Below, one piece after another: positions 46,323-57,489 of a stretch of DNA of 64,000 nucleotides (position 1 is the first letter of the stretch; each line of letters starts with the position of its first letter). The position numbers and the translations under genes are program-made. The notes beneath the pieces are model-generated. The model did no database searches, had not been told where the DNA came from, and was given only the letters and a program-made list of their open reading frames with translations. Origin of the DNA: Watersipora subatra (lineage: Eukaryota > Bryozoa > Gymnolaemata > Cheilostomatida > Watersiporidae); NCBI RefSeq assembly GCF_963576615.1, contig NC_088716.1, forward strand, positions 62,590,228-62,654,227. The letters are read 5' to 3'.

Positions 46323-47906
46323 CCGTAAAACCTCTCATTGAACCCCACCTCTATTTGAACGTCACCTCCAATTGACCGCTACCCTGAGAGAAGGGTTGAA
46401 AAATAAACCGCCACTCTCCAATTGACCACCACTTTAATATTATTTGATCTTTTTGAGCCTATATTATCAACTGATCAGTAGAAAAGTGTCCACAAAATCG
46501 TATTAATAATCAATCATTTATATCAATAACAATTAATTTTCTCGTTTTCCAATTCCAAAGCTTTGTTTTATTTGTTAAAACTTTGAAAGCAACACCGTAG
46601 CAATAATCAATAAAGGTCTCAGGCTAGTAGTAGCTCTTTGTTTAACACGGTCTTCCTACTTCGAAGTAGCCTACATATATAAGAAAAACTTTCAAAGCAG
46701 CGCTATAGAAATAATTACTGTCTCAGGTTAATAGTGGCTCCTTGTTTAACGAAGTCCTGATGCTTCGAAGTACTGTACATGTACATATATAAAAAACGGT
46801 TTAAGTTTACGATGGTAGATAGAACTTGGAAAGCAACGCCATAGAAATAACTACTATCTCAAGCTAATAGTAGTTCTTTGTTTAACCCGATCCTAATACT
46901 TCAAAGGACATGCATACAAAAACCGGTTCGCAAAGTTTGGACCAAAGGTTATACGTTTAGCGAGCAAACTTTTAGCACTGCATCAGTGCTAAATGCAGCA
47001 CGTGAAAGTTTTGCTTTGCCGAAAAATTGTTTGGACACTAATATCGACTGGTTCATCAGTGCAGAAGAAGAATTGAAGCTAGAAGACATCGTGGAAGGTA
47101 TTCGACAACTAGAAGATGTTCGTTTCATCGAAAGCAACAATCAGAACACAGCTATCCAAGCAAACGATGGAAATATATTTTTGTTTTAAAAACATTAATT
47201 CTGTTTCTGCATGTAATATAAGTGCGGTTCGTTTGTGTCATTTGTTCATGAATATAATATATTTGTATCATTTGATAGATTATTGCTGTATAACTTGTAA
47301 ATATGCAGATTTATAGCATGTTATTTAATAGCATTTTGCGGCTATCTTAACACGGCTTACAATGGATCGATGCTCATAACTCCACTTCTATTGCACATAA
47401 AAAGCTAGTTTTGGCTGCAAACTGTAGCAAACATATCAGTGATTGCAATGAGTTTTTATGCAAGATTGTTAAATATAGATATAAAATAAAAATGTTTCTT
47501 CAACTTTAGAATGAAATAAAAATTGAAAATGCCAACAAATTGCAAAGAAGGACACAGGCTATAATATTATCGCAGGTCAACTGCAAGCAATAGAAATCAA
47601 CTGGTAGAGATATTTTTCGCTTTCTTGATGCATATTTTTATTAAGAGATCTTTGACAAGTTAGAGGTAAGCTGGCATATTTATTGCATTCAAAATGTTAA
47701 ATATCGGTCCACCGGAAAAAAAGGGCAAAATATAGACGACATTCTCTTCACCCGCGATAGGGCTAAAATTATCTTCCAAAAATTCTGACGGGCCATTTAA
47801 AAAATAGACAACCGGCCTCTATTTGAACGCCGCCTCCAATTGACCACCACCATAGGGGAAGGGTTGACAAACAGAGCGCCATGGCGTTCAATTGGAGGTT
47901 TTACGA
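46323..47906. mobile_element. pogo/Tigger-like element
   Basis: Left end CCGTAAAACCTCTCATTGAAC and inverted right end TCGTAAAACCTCCAATTGAAC, with inner homology (GCCTCCAATTGACCACC, GAAGGGTTGA) over about 100 bp. TA flanks both ends (46321-46322 and 47907-47908). Three direct sub-repeats (around 46600, 46700 and 46830) contain GCTAGTAGTAGCTC-like sequence. It carries one frame at 46878-47189. Confidence 0.75.
46878..47189 (+). CDS. Unrecognised frame inside the pogo-like element (103 aa)
   Basis: Reads VWTKGYTFSEQTFSTAS, then an acidic helix-like stretch AEEELKLEDIVEGIRQLED and an Asn/Gln-rich end. Position between TIRs and the acidic composition suggest the C-terminal remnant of a transposase, but no DDE or CENP-B motif is visible. 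May be non-functional. Confidence 0.35.
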   Translation: MFNPILILQRTCIQKPVRKVWTKGYTFSEQTFSTASVLNAARESFALPKNCLDTNIDWFISAEEELKLEDIVEGIRQLEDVRFIESNNQNTAIQANDGNIFLF

Positions 47907-47909
47907 TAT

Positions 47910-48650
47910 GTTGATTCCAAGAACACATTCAAACCTCTATATTATTTTGAGTCCAATAATTCTGCCTTGTGTCTTATAGTTCATATCTTCATTCAGATTA
48001 AGAGATTTTATTGCCCGTATTTGACAGTTTGTCGGGAAAATAGCTTCACAATCTGTTCCCTTGTCTATTGAAGCGCCTATGCCGTGACCCGTGAATTACT
48101 GCTGGGGCATGGTCTTGTGGAGGATATCCCTGACTCGAATCTCATCTCAAATGTCTCTCTGAAATGACAGAACAGAGAAACTACACACAATGGTTAAGCG
48201 TAGGTTTGTTGCAGTTTATTGTTATGGCTCATCACATTTTACAGTCCAACTTGGGGGTCACCTCAACTTGAGACTTTTTAACTCGAGACATAAAATTATA
48301 GCTAATATTTGTATGTATTTGAGTGTGCTGTGTGTAAAGCTGAGTAAAACAGAGAAGCTTCTTAGAGACATGTTTATGTTAATCACTAAATTAACTCTCG
48401 TACCAGCTATCTAACAACAGCATGCCTTTTTACATGTTAAATTATCAATGTAACAACCAATGGTTTTTTTCTGTATTAAGGCTTGGTAAACAGATTATCT
48501 AGTCCAAGAATTCTCTCTTCCACGAACAAGCTATACTTCACAAACTTTGTTTTAACTCTCTTGATTAGGTTCTCAGGTTACTTTAGGAAAAAGGCTAGCT
48601 TATCCGATTTCATGCCGATTGCATTTAGTAAACCTTTTATGAAACTATGA
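47910..48650. other. No gene seen
   Basis: A 74-codon frame at 48190 has no supporting feature. Confidence 0.4.
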
Positions 48651-48654
48651 TGAA

Positions 48655-48965
48655 AAGGTGTGTTGTGTTGCGGCATGATGATAAGGTGTGTTCAAGTGTG
48701 TTGACAAGGTGTGTTAAGTGTGTTGACAAGGTGTGTTAAGTGTGTTGACAAGGTGTGTTAAGTGTGTTGACAAGGTGTGTTAAGTGTGTTGGCAAGGTGT
48801 GTTAAGTGTGTTGACAAAGTGTGTTAAGTGTGTTGACAAGGTGTATTAAGTGTGTTGACAAGGTGTGTTAAGTGTGTTGGCAAGGTGTGTTAAGTGTGTT
48901 GACAAAGTGTGTTAAGTGTGTTGACAAGGTGTGTTAAGTGTGTTGGCAAGGTGTATTAAATGTGT
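48655..48965. repeat. 22-bp minisatellite (GTGTTGACAAGGTGTGTTAAGT)
   Basis: About fourteen units; the unit is a shortened relative of the inverted complement of the 32-bp array at 56110-57235. Confidence 0.95.
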
Positions 48966-49226
48966 TTAAGCATGTTTACAATGTGCGTTTGCCTAAATGG
49001 TTTAGCAGTAGGAAGCAAAAACATATCATCTGTTTAATAGAGGACCCGATTTTCATTGTATAAATAAAGGGCAAGATTTTACAATGGCCTCAGCCGTCAC
49101 AACTGGCACATGCATACACCAAACGATTTAAACTAGTCATTTTATGAGTGCGTAACTCCCACATAGACCAAGCTCGTAATGATTTGTTCGTATCTTTTTC
49201 CATAGGCACAAATGAAGCCTCTTTAA

Positions 49227-50128
49227 AGTTGGACTTGCAACAAAATTCACATTACAGTTATTTGGTATCAAAAGATTCACTATGTCTTACTCTGCTGTGT
49301 TGTAGGTGCAAAATATGTGGAAATGTGATTACAAGCTCTTAAAAGCTCAAAAACGAACAGTTAATCGCAGCCATCACGAAACTGCCGTAGATAAGAATCC
49401 CTTTCCAAAATGGCTCAAATGGGATGTACCAGAACACGACGGCTTCTGTTTACACTTTCACGCAACCTCATTCATCGAAATATTTTCACAAATATACTTC
49501 ACGCATTCAATAAAACCATGTCTATTGTTCTTACGCGTCTATTTCATCATCATTGTAATGCTGTCACTTTCAGCACTGATATCTTATAACCTACTGTGAA
49601 AATTCGTTTAATTTTTTAACCTTAGCTCGAAGGAGTACATATCATTGTCTGATAAACATGACGAGCCTGTTGGTCACCTGTGATAATCAAAAAATGTTGC
49701 AGAAATTATTCGCGCTGTTTGGCAGGAAGTATAGGTCACATTATCAGATTACGACCAGGCCAAGCCAAAACAAAACTGTAAAGTAGCGAGCATCTATATT
49801 TGATACGGGGTCTTCGGTAAAACCCAAAGTGTTTGTCATAAACTAGTGCTACGAGAAGTTTTATATTGAGCCTTTTATTGGCCTTTCAATTTACGTGAGA
49901 ACATCACGTGACAAAACAATAACCAAATGTAATGACAACGTCAGAGAAATAAATTGATTCCAATCTACGGCGGTTTCGTGATGGCGGTGATTAACTGTTC
50001 GTTTTTTAGCTTTTAAGAGCTTGTAATCACATTTCCACATATTTTGCACCTACAACACAGCAGAGTAAGACATGGTGAATCTTTTGATACCAAATAACTG
50101 TAATGTAAATTTTGTTGTAAGTAAACCT
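49227..50128. mobile_element. Non-autonomous Kolobok-like element, TTAA target
   Basis: Flanked by TTAA (49223-49226 and 50129-50132). The arms (AGTTGGACTTGCAACAAAATT ... AAAAGCTCAAAAACGAACAG) are inverted over about 150 bp at both ends. The remaining left part matches 52003-52525 and the right part 55745-56086 of the larger element, so it looks like an internal-deletion derivative. A 97-codon frame inside is not conserved. Confidence 0.8.
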
Positions 50129-50227
50129 TTAAGGTTCAATAAACAACTCGGAGTGCCTTTATTATCAAGTTTAAAGATGGTTTGAGTTGATTCAACATTT
50201 GGCACCACACTTTTGGTTCTCATTCTG

Positions 50228-50690
50228 TCATATCTACGTGTATGTTATATCTACGTGTATATTATATCTACGTGTATGTCATATCTACGTGCATGTCATA
50301 TCTACGTGTATGTTATATCTACGTGTATGTTATATCTACGGGTATGTCATATCTACGTGTATGTCATATCTACGTGTATGTCATATCTACGTGTATGTCA
50401 TATCTACGTGTATGTCATATCTATGTGTACGTCATATCTACGTGTATGTCATATCTATGTGTACGTCATATCTACATGTACATCATATCTATGTGTATGT
50501 CGTATCTACATGTACGTCGTATCTACATGTACGTCGTATCTACATGTACGTCATATATACGTATACGTCATATCTATGTGTATGTCATATCTACGTGTAT
50601 GTCATATTTACATATAATATATGTATATGTATTATTATATATTATTATTATTATATATATTATGTCATATCTACATGTATGTCGTTAAAA
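50228..50690. repeat. 15-bp minisatellite (CATATCTACGTGTATGT)
   Basis: Many degenerate 15-bp units TATCTACGTGTATGTCA. The plus strand is open in all three frames (Tyr/Ser/Cys-rich), as expected for a stop-free 15-bp unit. Confidence 0.9.
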
Positions 50691-50699
50691 TGCCCGACT

Positions 50700-52000
50700 G
50701 CGTCAGCCAGTAAAGTGAAGCTTTTTTCTTTGCATCCGCTGATCAACTACAATTATGAGCTCGTTTCTCTTTTGTACGGTATTTACTACCTTCTGCTAGT
50801 TTTCCCACTGATAATGTTTTGTCACATTCGAGGGCAGCCTTATCCTCTTCATATCAAATGACTAACACCTCAGCCACAGAATATAATAGAGAGTAGAAAT
50901 ATGCTTTATATTACCAGGCAAAAGTACTTAACTTAGTAGCTAGCCTGTTACTCCGGCCGGCCGTTTACTCTGGTGTGGTCAGTAGCCAATAAGCTGGTAC
51001 TAGGCACTTACAGAATATTAGAATGTTGGCTGCCTTCAAGGAAACTTTTGCTTTTTGTGTTAACACTATTACTTCACACGAATGTGAAAAAATGTTAGTT
51101 TCAATAATGCTGAACAGAAGGGTAAGGCATGGTTCCCATATTGAATGCGAGACCCTGGCGTTAATCTTGTGCAGCAAAACACTTGCGACGCTAGGCTCGG
51201 TGGCTTCTGGTCACATAAAGCTGCATCGCTAATAATCACATAAAAAATGTTTGCTTGCCATGCCGTTTTGAAAATGCTGACCTTCACCTGTGCAGTGCAT
51301 TTTGGGAAGGTTTTGCCTGCGGCTCTTCGCGAAAGTTGAACAGCGCTGATCTCTTGCGTTGACTACCGGCGGCACTCAGCGGGTAGGTTCACATTTCACC
51401 GCTGATAGCCCTGCGGTGCTGTCGCCGGTGCTTGCGGTGTATATGGGAACCAGGCTTTAATATGCCTAGATAGTCCATATCTGCCATTATTCATAGCATC
51501 ATCACACCTATGTTGTAGTTGGACTAGAGCAGGAAAAGCAATGCAATTCATCACATCAACGAATGTTGACAGACATCCTTCCGTGATCAAAAGTTGGTCT
51601 CACCACTAACCACTACACCTGACCTCTAATTCTCACCAATCTCATATATAACCAGACACTTTTATATCAAGGCTTGTACTTGTATATTGATATTTTAGCA
51701 GGCACGTGTCTGTGAGTGTCTGCTCTGCTGTTCACACAAATCTCAAATAGCCTATCCTTTAGATGAATGACACGCATTAAACTGAGTGTTATAGCTTCTA
51801 GAATGTTTCTGTGTTGGTTGACAATCACTTAAGTCATGTAAGTTCCTGATGAACAAGCGTCATGACTGATTGTACCGAGTCTTTTTCATTAATGCTTTTT
51901 CGCTTTCATGATAACTCATATCAAACAGTATTTAAATAAAGAATTATTACACGTAACAATTGGTACTTTATTAATTGTTATGCGTTATAATTCTTCATTT
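50700..52000. other. No gene seen outside one MITE
   Basis: No coding support apart from the small element at 51126-51455; includes an ordinary A+T-rich tail to 51998. Confidence 0.4.
51126..51455. mobile_element. Candidate MITE (GGCATGGTTCCCATAT ends)
   Basis: GGCATGGTTCCCATAT at the left and ATATGGGAACCAGGC at the right are inverted with one mismatch. Inner GC-rich CGGCG motifs are partly symmetrical. Flanking TAA/TTTAA could be a 3-bp duplication as in PIF/Harbinger. Tentative. Confidence 0.5.
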
Positions 52001-52794
52001 AAAGGTTGACTTGCAACAAAATTCACATTACAATTATTTGGTATTAAAAGATTCACCATGTCTTACTCTGTTGTAGTGTAGGTGCCAAATATGTGGAAAT
52101 GTGATTACAAGCTCTTAAAAGCTAAAAAACGAACAGAAAATCGCAGCCACACAAGACTGCCGTAGTTTGGATTCGTTTTCCAAAACGGCTAAAATGTGAC
52201 GTAGTTGTGCGAGATGGTTTCTGTTTACACTTTCACGCAACCTTATTCGTCGAAATATTTTCACAAATTTACTTCACGCTTGCAATAAAAACCATGTCTA
52301 TTGTTCTTACGCGTCTATTTTATCGGCATCGTAATGCTGCAACTTTGAGCACTGATATCTCAAAACCTACCATAAAAATATGTTTAATTTTTTAATCTTA
52401 GCTTGAACGATTGCATATCATCCTCTGATAAACATGATGAGCCTTTTGGTCCGCTGTGATGGTCGAAAAATGCTGTAGAAATTGTTCGCGCCATATGGCG
52501 GGAATTGTAAGTCACATGATCAGATAATGTTAGTTTCAGTTCAAGTTTGATCTATCGCAAATAACAGATACGCTTTCTCGTATTAAACTTGTTAATTTCA
52601 ATTCGTCATAATCTCTAACGCGCCACATCTTGTTTGTGCAGCTGGCAAGCTGAGAAGCACCTTTTTTTGGCCAAGAGCAGAGAAAAGACCAGACCTTTAC
52701 CGGGCGTGGAGCAACTGGGTGAAGCTGGATGTGACAAACTTTATTTATTCGCTTGCTTACTCTTACCTTTGTTTTCGCCATTTCAAAGACGACA

Positions 52795-54646
52795 TGTTTT
52801 CTAACCGGTTTGCATACTCAACATGTCACCAAAGCACGTGAGTAATTTATTTTATGAACTACTTGTATTAGTAGTAGTAACTCGGGTTATTTTCTAGTAT
52901 TCTCCTAATACTACTGTATTAATCTATATTTAATATTACAATATTAATGCCATTTAATTGTAATATGATATTATTAGTATTTTATCTTTTTAATTACGTG
53001 TATTATTCTGATTATAATAACAAAACTAATTCATACTGCGTATCTATCTGTAAAACGTAATATATTAATCTATAATTAATAAAATAATGTTATAAGTTTC
53101 ACGATTAATTTTGCCAAATTTCTTAACCCCACTCACTTATAGATATGTTATATAAAATAGTTATTGTCATTTTCTGGTATCATCGTTAATAGCATATTAA
53201 TATTATTAGATGATTATTATTAGTATTAGATGATGAAGAGTTTGTGCCAACCACTGAAGACTGGGAAGAGGTTGAGCGCTATGTTGGCCAGCGTCAAACG
53301 CTCTCCAATTACATGTAAGATAGAGCTGAACTTAACCAAACTTGACAAAATATAAAGAATATCCATAGAGTTATTACTCACATTTTTATGCTTACAATAT
53401 CATGAATTCTGATAAGGTTATGTAAAATCTGTGTCATGATTGCATGGCTATATATTTATTCTTTTTCTGATCAAGCAAATATGATATAATAACAGGAAAT
53501 GATGTTGTACAAATCTTATTGCAAGTCAACTATTGTGTTGTGATTTCAGACCCGAATCCTCCTTCAAAGAGGAGAAACTAATAGTAAGTGTGACAGCACT
53601 CCAGCGACTATTTCACTGCCACGCCTGCGCCCTCCCCTGCTCATTCACGATGGTGCGAGAAGGCGGATGGGTAGAGTTCAAGGTTACATGTGCCTCCTGT
53701 CACCAATCGTACACTTGGGAAACAACTGCCAGGGTGAACAGAGCTCACGTCATCAACCCCCTGCTGGCAGCTGCATCACTCTTTTCTGGCGGATGCCTTA
53801 CGCAGAACCTCCGTTTTCTGCCGCTCCTGAACATCGCTATACCAAGCCACAGCGTTTGCCTCTACCAACAAAGAGAATACTTACATGGTGTGAGTGTTAA
53901 TATTTACCCATAAACTTGGAAAATGTGAGTAAAAGCTTGGCACACTAATTGAGTAACGACATTTAGAAACAATTTTTTTCTTGAAATGAAAATATGTCAT
54001 CCTTCAAGCGAAATATATTATAATTTAAAATTCTGATTCTTCATCATAATATAGCAAATAAAGAGGGAAGAGGATTCTACATTCTTAGACTAATGATAAT
54101 GATACAAATTAATCTTGTATAATGAAGTTTTACAATATTTTACAGTGTATTGCTGATCAGTACACCCTGCATAACGAGGGATTGATGGCAGCAATCGATT
54201 TGGAGCTTGATTTGGCAGGTGACGGTAGATGCGATAGTCCAGGGCATTGCGCACTATACGGGGCCTGCACTATGATAGATCAGAGCTGCGGTTTAATAGT
54301 CAGCAGCCATCTTGTCAAGGTAAAACTTTGACAGTTTTTACTTCACAGCCTGACAAAAACCCAAATTTTTTAGTAGTTATCAATACATAAACATGAAGTT
54401 GCTGATCTAGCTAAATAATTCATTCAAATAATGTGAAAGTGATTGTTGGTCATAACTTTCTTTACTTTGCAGTCAACGGAGACCACCAGCTCTAACGCCA
54501 TGGAGCTGGAAGGCTTCAAGCGATGCCAGTCCGATCTAATTTCCCACGGCCTGAGAGTGAGGTCCATTACAACGGATGTTGTTACAAAGGTTGTCTGCAT
54601 ACCGCAAGCTTGTGTTTTGGCTTATGCCGCAAATTCGTCGCGGTGA
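52795..54646 (+). pseudogene. Spliced Kolobok-like transposase, C-terminus lost
   Basis: Joined exons: 53230-53314 (DEEFVPTTEDWEEVERYVGQ), 53550-53889 (zinc-ribbon-like CHAC and CASC pairs, then NPLLAAASLFSGG), 54146-54319 (GDGRCDSPGHCALYGACT with the presumed first catalytic Asp) and 54473-54646 (NAMELEGFKRC, then SITTD with a second Asp). All junctions have GT-AG and matching phases. A short first exon may lie near 52805-52820 (ATG, MSPKH, GTGAGT), but its phase does not fit the next exon. After the second Asp the frame runs into a 203-bp inverted-repeat insertion and stops at 54646; the region expected to hold the final Glu and H-rich part is not found. Likely inactive. Confidence 0.75.
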
Positions 54647-54788
54647 TCGGCGGCCTCTACCTGCCTGCTTGGTATCTAAGATTCGGGCTCTTTTCCCACC
54701 AACGGATGATGAAGAAGAGTTTGCAGACTTGCAAACAAGATTTGCGGCATAAGCCAAAACACAAGATTGCGGTATGCACACAACCTTT
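54586..54788. mobile_element. 203-bp MITE inside the transposase exon
   Basis: AAAGGTTGTCTGCATACCGC and its complement at 54770-54788 bound arms of about 50 bp (GTGTTTTGGCTTATGCCGCAA shared). It interrupts the transposase frame. No clear target duplication. Confidence 0.8.
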
Positions 54789-55058
54789 TCCGAGCATTTG
54801 GTGATGGCTCTCCAAATGGGAATAGATTATCTACCAAAACAATTATTGAAAAACTGCTGATCATTGCTGAATAATTGCTGATCATCAAAATAATCTCGAT
54901 CTTTATATAATAAAATCATAAAACTAATACACTCTATACTGTAGTAAGTGTACAAGCCAAATATAACAGTTCTCCTTGTGTTCCGCGAGTTCAGAATATG
55001 TGTGTTCAACCGATGCATTAAATGTGTAACACAAGAATTGTAGATAATGCTTGACACA

Positions 55059-55687
55059 TTAGCATAGCTTTTGTGTTGTTGGCATTAAAAGAAAATCCAA
55101 CTCACTATGATATCGCAGGTAATTATTCCACCCCAACTCAAGGGGTGCAGGTGCCACAAGTTCGTCCACACCAGGATGCATACACAGGCATTCATGCTCC
55201 CCGCGGTCATAGAGACGATGCGCAAACTCAGCATCATGGCAGCACAAACATTCAGGAAGAGATGGCATGTCTTGACAGCGCTTGCAGACACACCACTCTG
55301 TAGCCGGTGGTATTGGCTCCTAAAGAAATGAACAGATATGTCTATGCAACCATAGCTAGTACATCAGGTCGATGTTATCCAACAGTATATCAGTGCAGCA
55401 CAAGATTTAAATATTAAAATTGTTAATGTTGTCATTCGAGAAAAATCTGTAATTATTTTTTCGCAATATGAAGCGATAATTATTATCATCATTAAAATCA
55501 TATATATATATAATAATATTCGTTCTATCACTCTTTAGCTAAAACTATTACTACTAGCTAGCTTGGCACATAAGAGCTGGCTAGTGGCGGTGCTTACTTG
55601 CTGGGAGGTTTGATTCTGTTGAGGATCTTCTTCAGATAGAGCGTCAGGCTCGAAACGCCAGGGTCTTAACTCTTCAGAATTTGACAT
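55059..55687 (-). CDS. Two-exon P2X7-ballast-like (P2X7_C) Cys-domain protein
   Basis: Exon 1 (55598-55687) codes MSNSEELRPWRFEPDALSEE to TSQQ, ending at a GTAAGC donor. Exon 2 (55059-55319) follows TTTCTTTAG in phase 0 and codes EPIPPATEWCVCKRCQDMPS, then ECLCC, a helix and CLCMHPG, ending YLRYHSELDF plus a short tail. The pattern W-C-x-C-x2-C-x2-MP ... ECxCC ... CxxxHPG ... W..Y...Y is that of the zinc-binding C-terminal ballast domain of P2X7 receptors, known as stand-alone proteins in invertebrates. There is no membrane segment, so it is not a receptor. 116 aa, complete and open. It is inside the Kolobok-like element, convergent with the transposase gene; an accessory role in the element is inference. 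Confidence 0.8.
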
Positions 55688-56104
55688 TTCTTATGATCGC
55701 AACTCAGACATGTACACGTACATTGAATTGTCGGACGGAATGGCTAAGCTGAAACTGTAAAGTAGCGAGCATCTATATTTGATACGTGGTCTTAGGTAAA
55801 ACCCGAAGTGTTTGTCATAAACTATTGCTACGATAAGTTTTATATTGAGCTTTGTATTGGCCTTTCAATTCACGCGAGAACATCACGTGACAAGACAATA
55901 ACCAAAATCCGTGGATACGTCATCGAAATCAAGAGATTCCAATCTACAGCGGCTTTTCGTTTTTGAGCTTTTAAGAGCTTGTAATCACATTTCCACATAT
56001 TTGGCACCTACAACACAACAGAGTAAGACATGGCAAATCTTTTGATACCAAATAACTGTAATGTGAATTTTGTGGCAAGTCAACCTAAACTTAAGCTTAA
56101 CACT

Positions 56105-57240
56105 TCTTATTTATTAAACAATTAACACACCTCATAATCATATTTAAACACACTTAACACACCTTGTCATCATACTTAAATACACTTAACACATCTCATC
56201 ATCATACTTAAATACACTTAACACACCTTATAATCAGGCTTACACGCCCTTAACACACCTCGTCATTATACTTACATACACTTGACACATCTCTTTATCA
56301 TATTTAAATACACTTAACACACCTCGTCATCATACTTAAATACACTTAACACACCTCGTCATCATACTTAAATACACTTAACCCATCTCTTCATCATACT
56401 TAAATACACTTAACACACCTCGTCATCATACTTAAATACACTTAACACATCTCTTCATCATATTTAAATACACTTAACACACCTCGTCATCATACTTAAA
56501 TACACTTAACACACCTTGTCATCATACTTAAATACACTTAACACATTTCTTCATCATATTTAAATACACTTAACACACCTCGTCATCATACTTAAATACA
56601 CTTAACACACCTCGTCATCATACTTAAATACACTTAACACACCTCGTCATCATACTTAAATACACTTAACACACCTCGTCATCATATTTAAATACACTTA
56701 ACACACCTCGTCATCATATTTAAATACACTTAACACACCTCGTCAACATACTTAAATACACTTAACACATCTCTTCATCATACTTAAATACACTGAACAC
56801 ACCTCGTCATCATACTTAAATACACTTAACACACCTCGTCATCATACTTAAATACACTTAACACACCTCGTCATCATACTTAAATACACTGAACACACCT
56901 CGTCATCATACTTAAATACACTTAACACACCTCGTCATCATACTTAAATACACTTAACACACCTCGTCATCATATTTAAATACACTTAACACACCTCGTC
57001 AACATACTTAAATACACTTAACACATCTCTTCATCATACTTAAATACACTGAACACATCTCGTCAACATACTTAAATACACTTAACACATCTCGTCATCA
57101 TACTTAAATACACTTAACACATCTCTTCATCATACTTAAATACACTGAACACACCTCGTCATCATACTTAAATACACTTAACACACCTCATCATCATACT
57201 TAAACACACTTAACACACCTTGTAATTAAATTTAAACACA
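56105..57240. repeat. 32-bp satellite (ACACTTAACACACCTCGTCA...)
   Basis: About 35 units of ACACTTAACACACCTCGTCA-TCATACTTAAAT, many identical. Starts right after the Kolobok-like element. Confidence 0.97.
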
Positions 57241-57489
57241 TAGTTGAGGCAGCACTTATCAAACTGTGCTGAAGGTTTTTTGCAGCATTAAATGAAGAAA
57301 TGTTTTATCGAATACCGAAATATTATTAGCATCTGTTAAGTTGCTTGTAGTATGTATTATATATAAAGCAAGTGAGAGTTCAGGAAGTGTATGTGTGTAT
57401 ATGTGCTTGACTAAACCACAACTGAACACAAAATACTAACAGCTAAGCTGGCTAATGAGTAGACCATAGCTATCCAGAATAACAGCCTA

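Larger units (their letters stand above)
52003..56086. mobile_element. Kolobok-like DNA transposon with two genes
   Basis: The left end AGGTTGACTTGCAACAAAATT follows TTAA (51999-52002). The right end is its inverted match (TTTGTGGCAAGTCAACCT, to 56086); there the expected TTAA is displaced, with AAAC before TTAA. Terminal ~500 bp left and ~350 bp right are shared with the short element 49227-50128, showing these are ends of one family. Inside are a spliced transposase gene on plus (53230-54646, interrupted by a MITE) and a convergent two-exon gene on minus (55059-55687). TTAA targeting and the GDGR.DSPGH-type transposase are features I associate with Kolobok-related elements; the superfamily name is inference. 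Confidence 0.7.

Noticed and set aside
47570-47670. Possible YRDC last exon after ATCGCAG
   Set aside because: It lies within the pogo-like element and does not resemble the YRDC C-terminus.
50187-50861. 224-codon Tyr/Cys/Val-rich frame
   Set aside because: A 15-bp repeat gives three open frames with the same composition.
52536-52781. Minus-strand frame beginning MAKTK near the transposase 5' end
   Set aside because: A GTAAGA follows the fifth codon, so a divergent first exon is imaginable, but no second exon was found.
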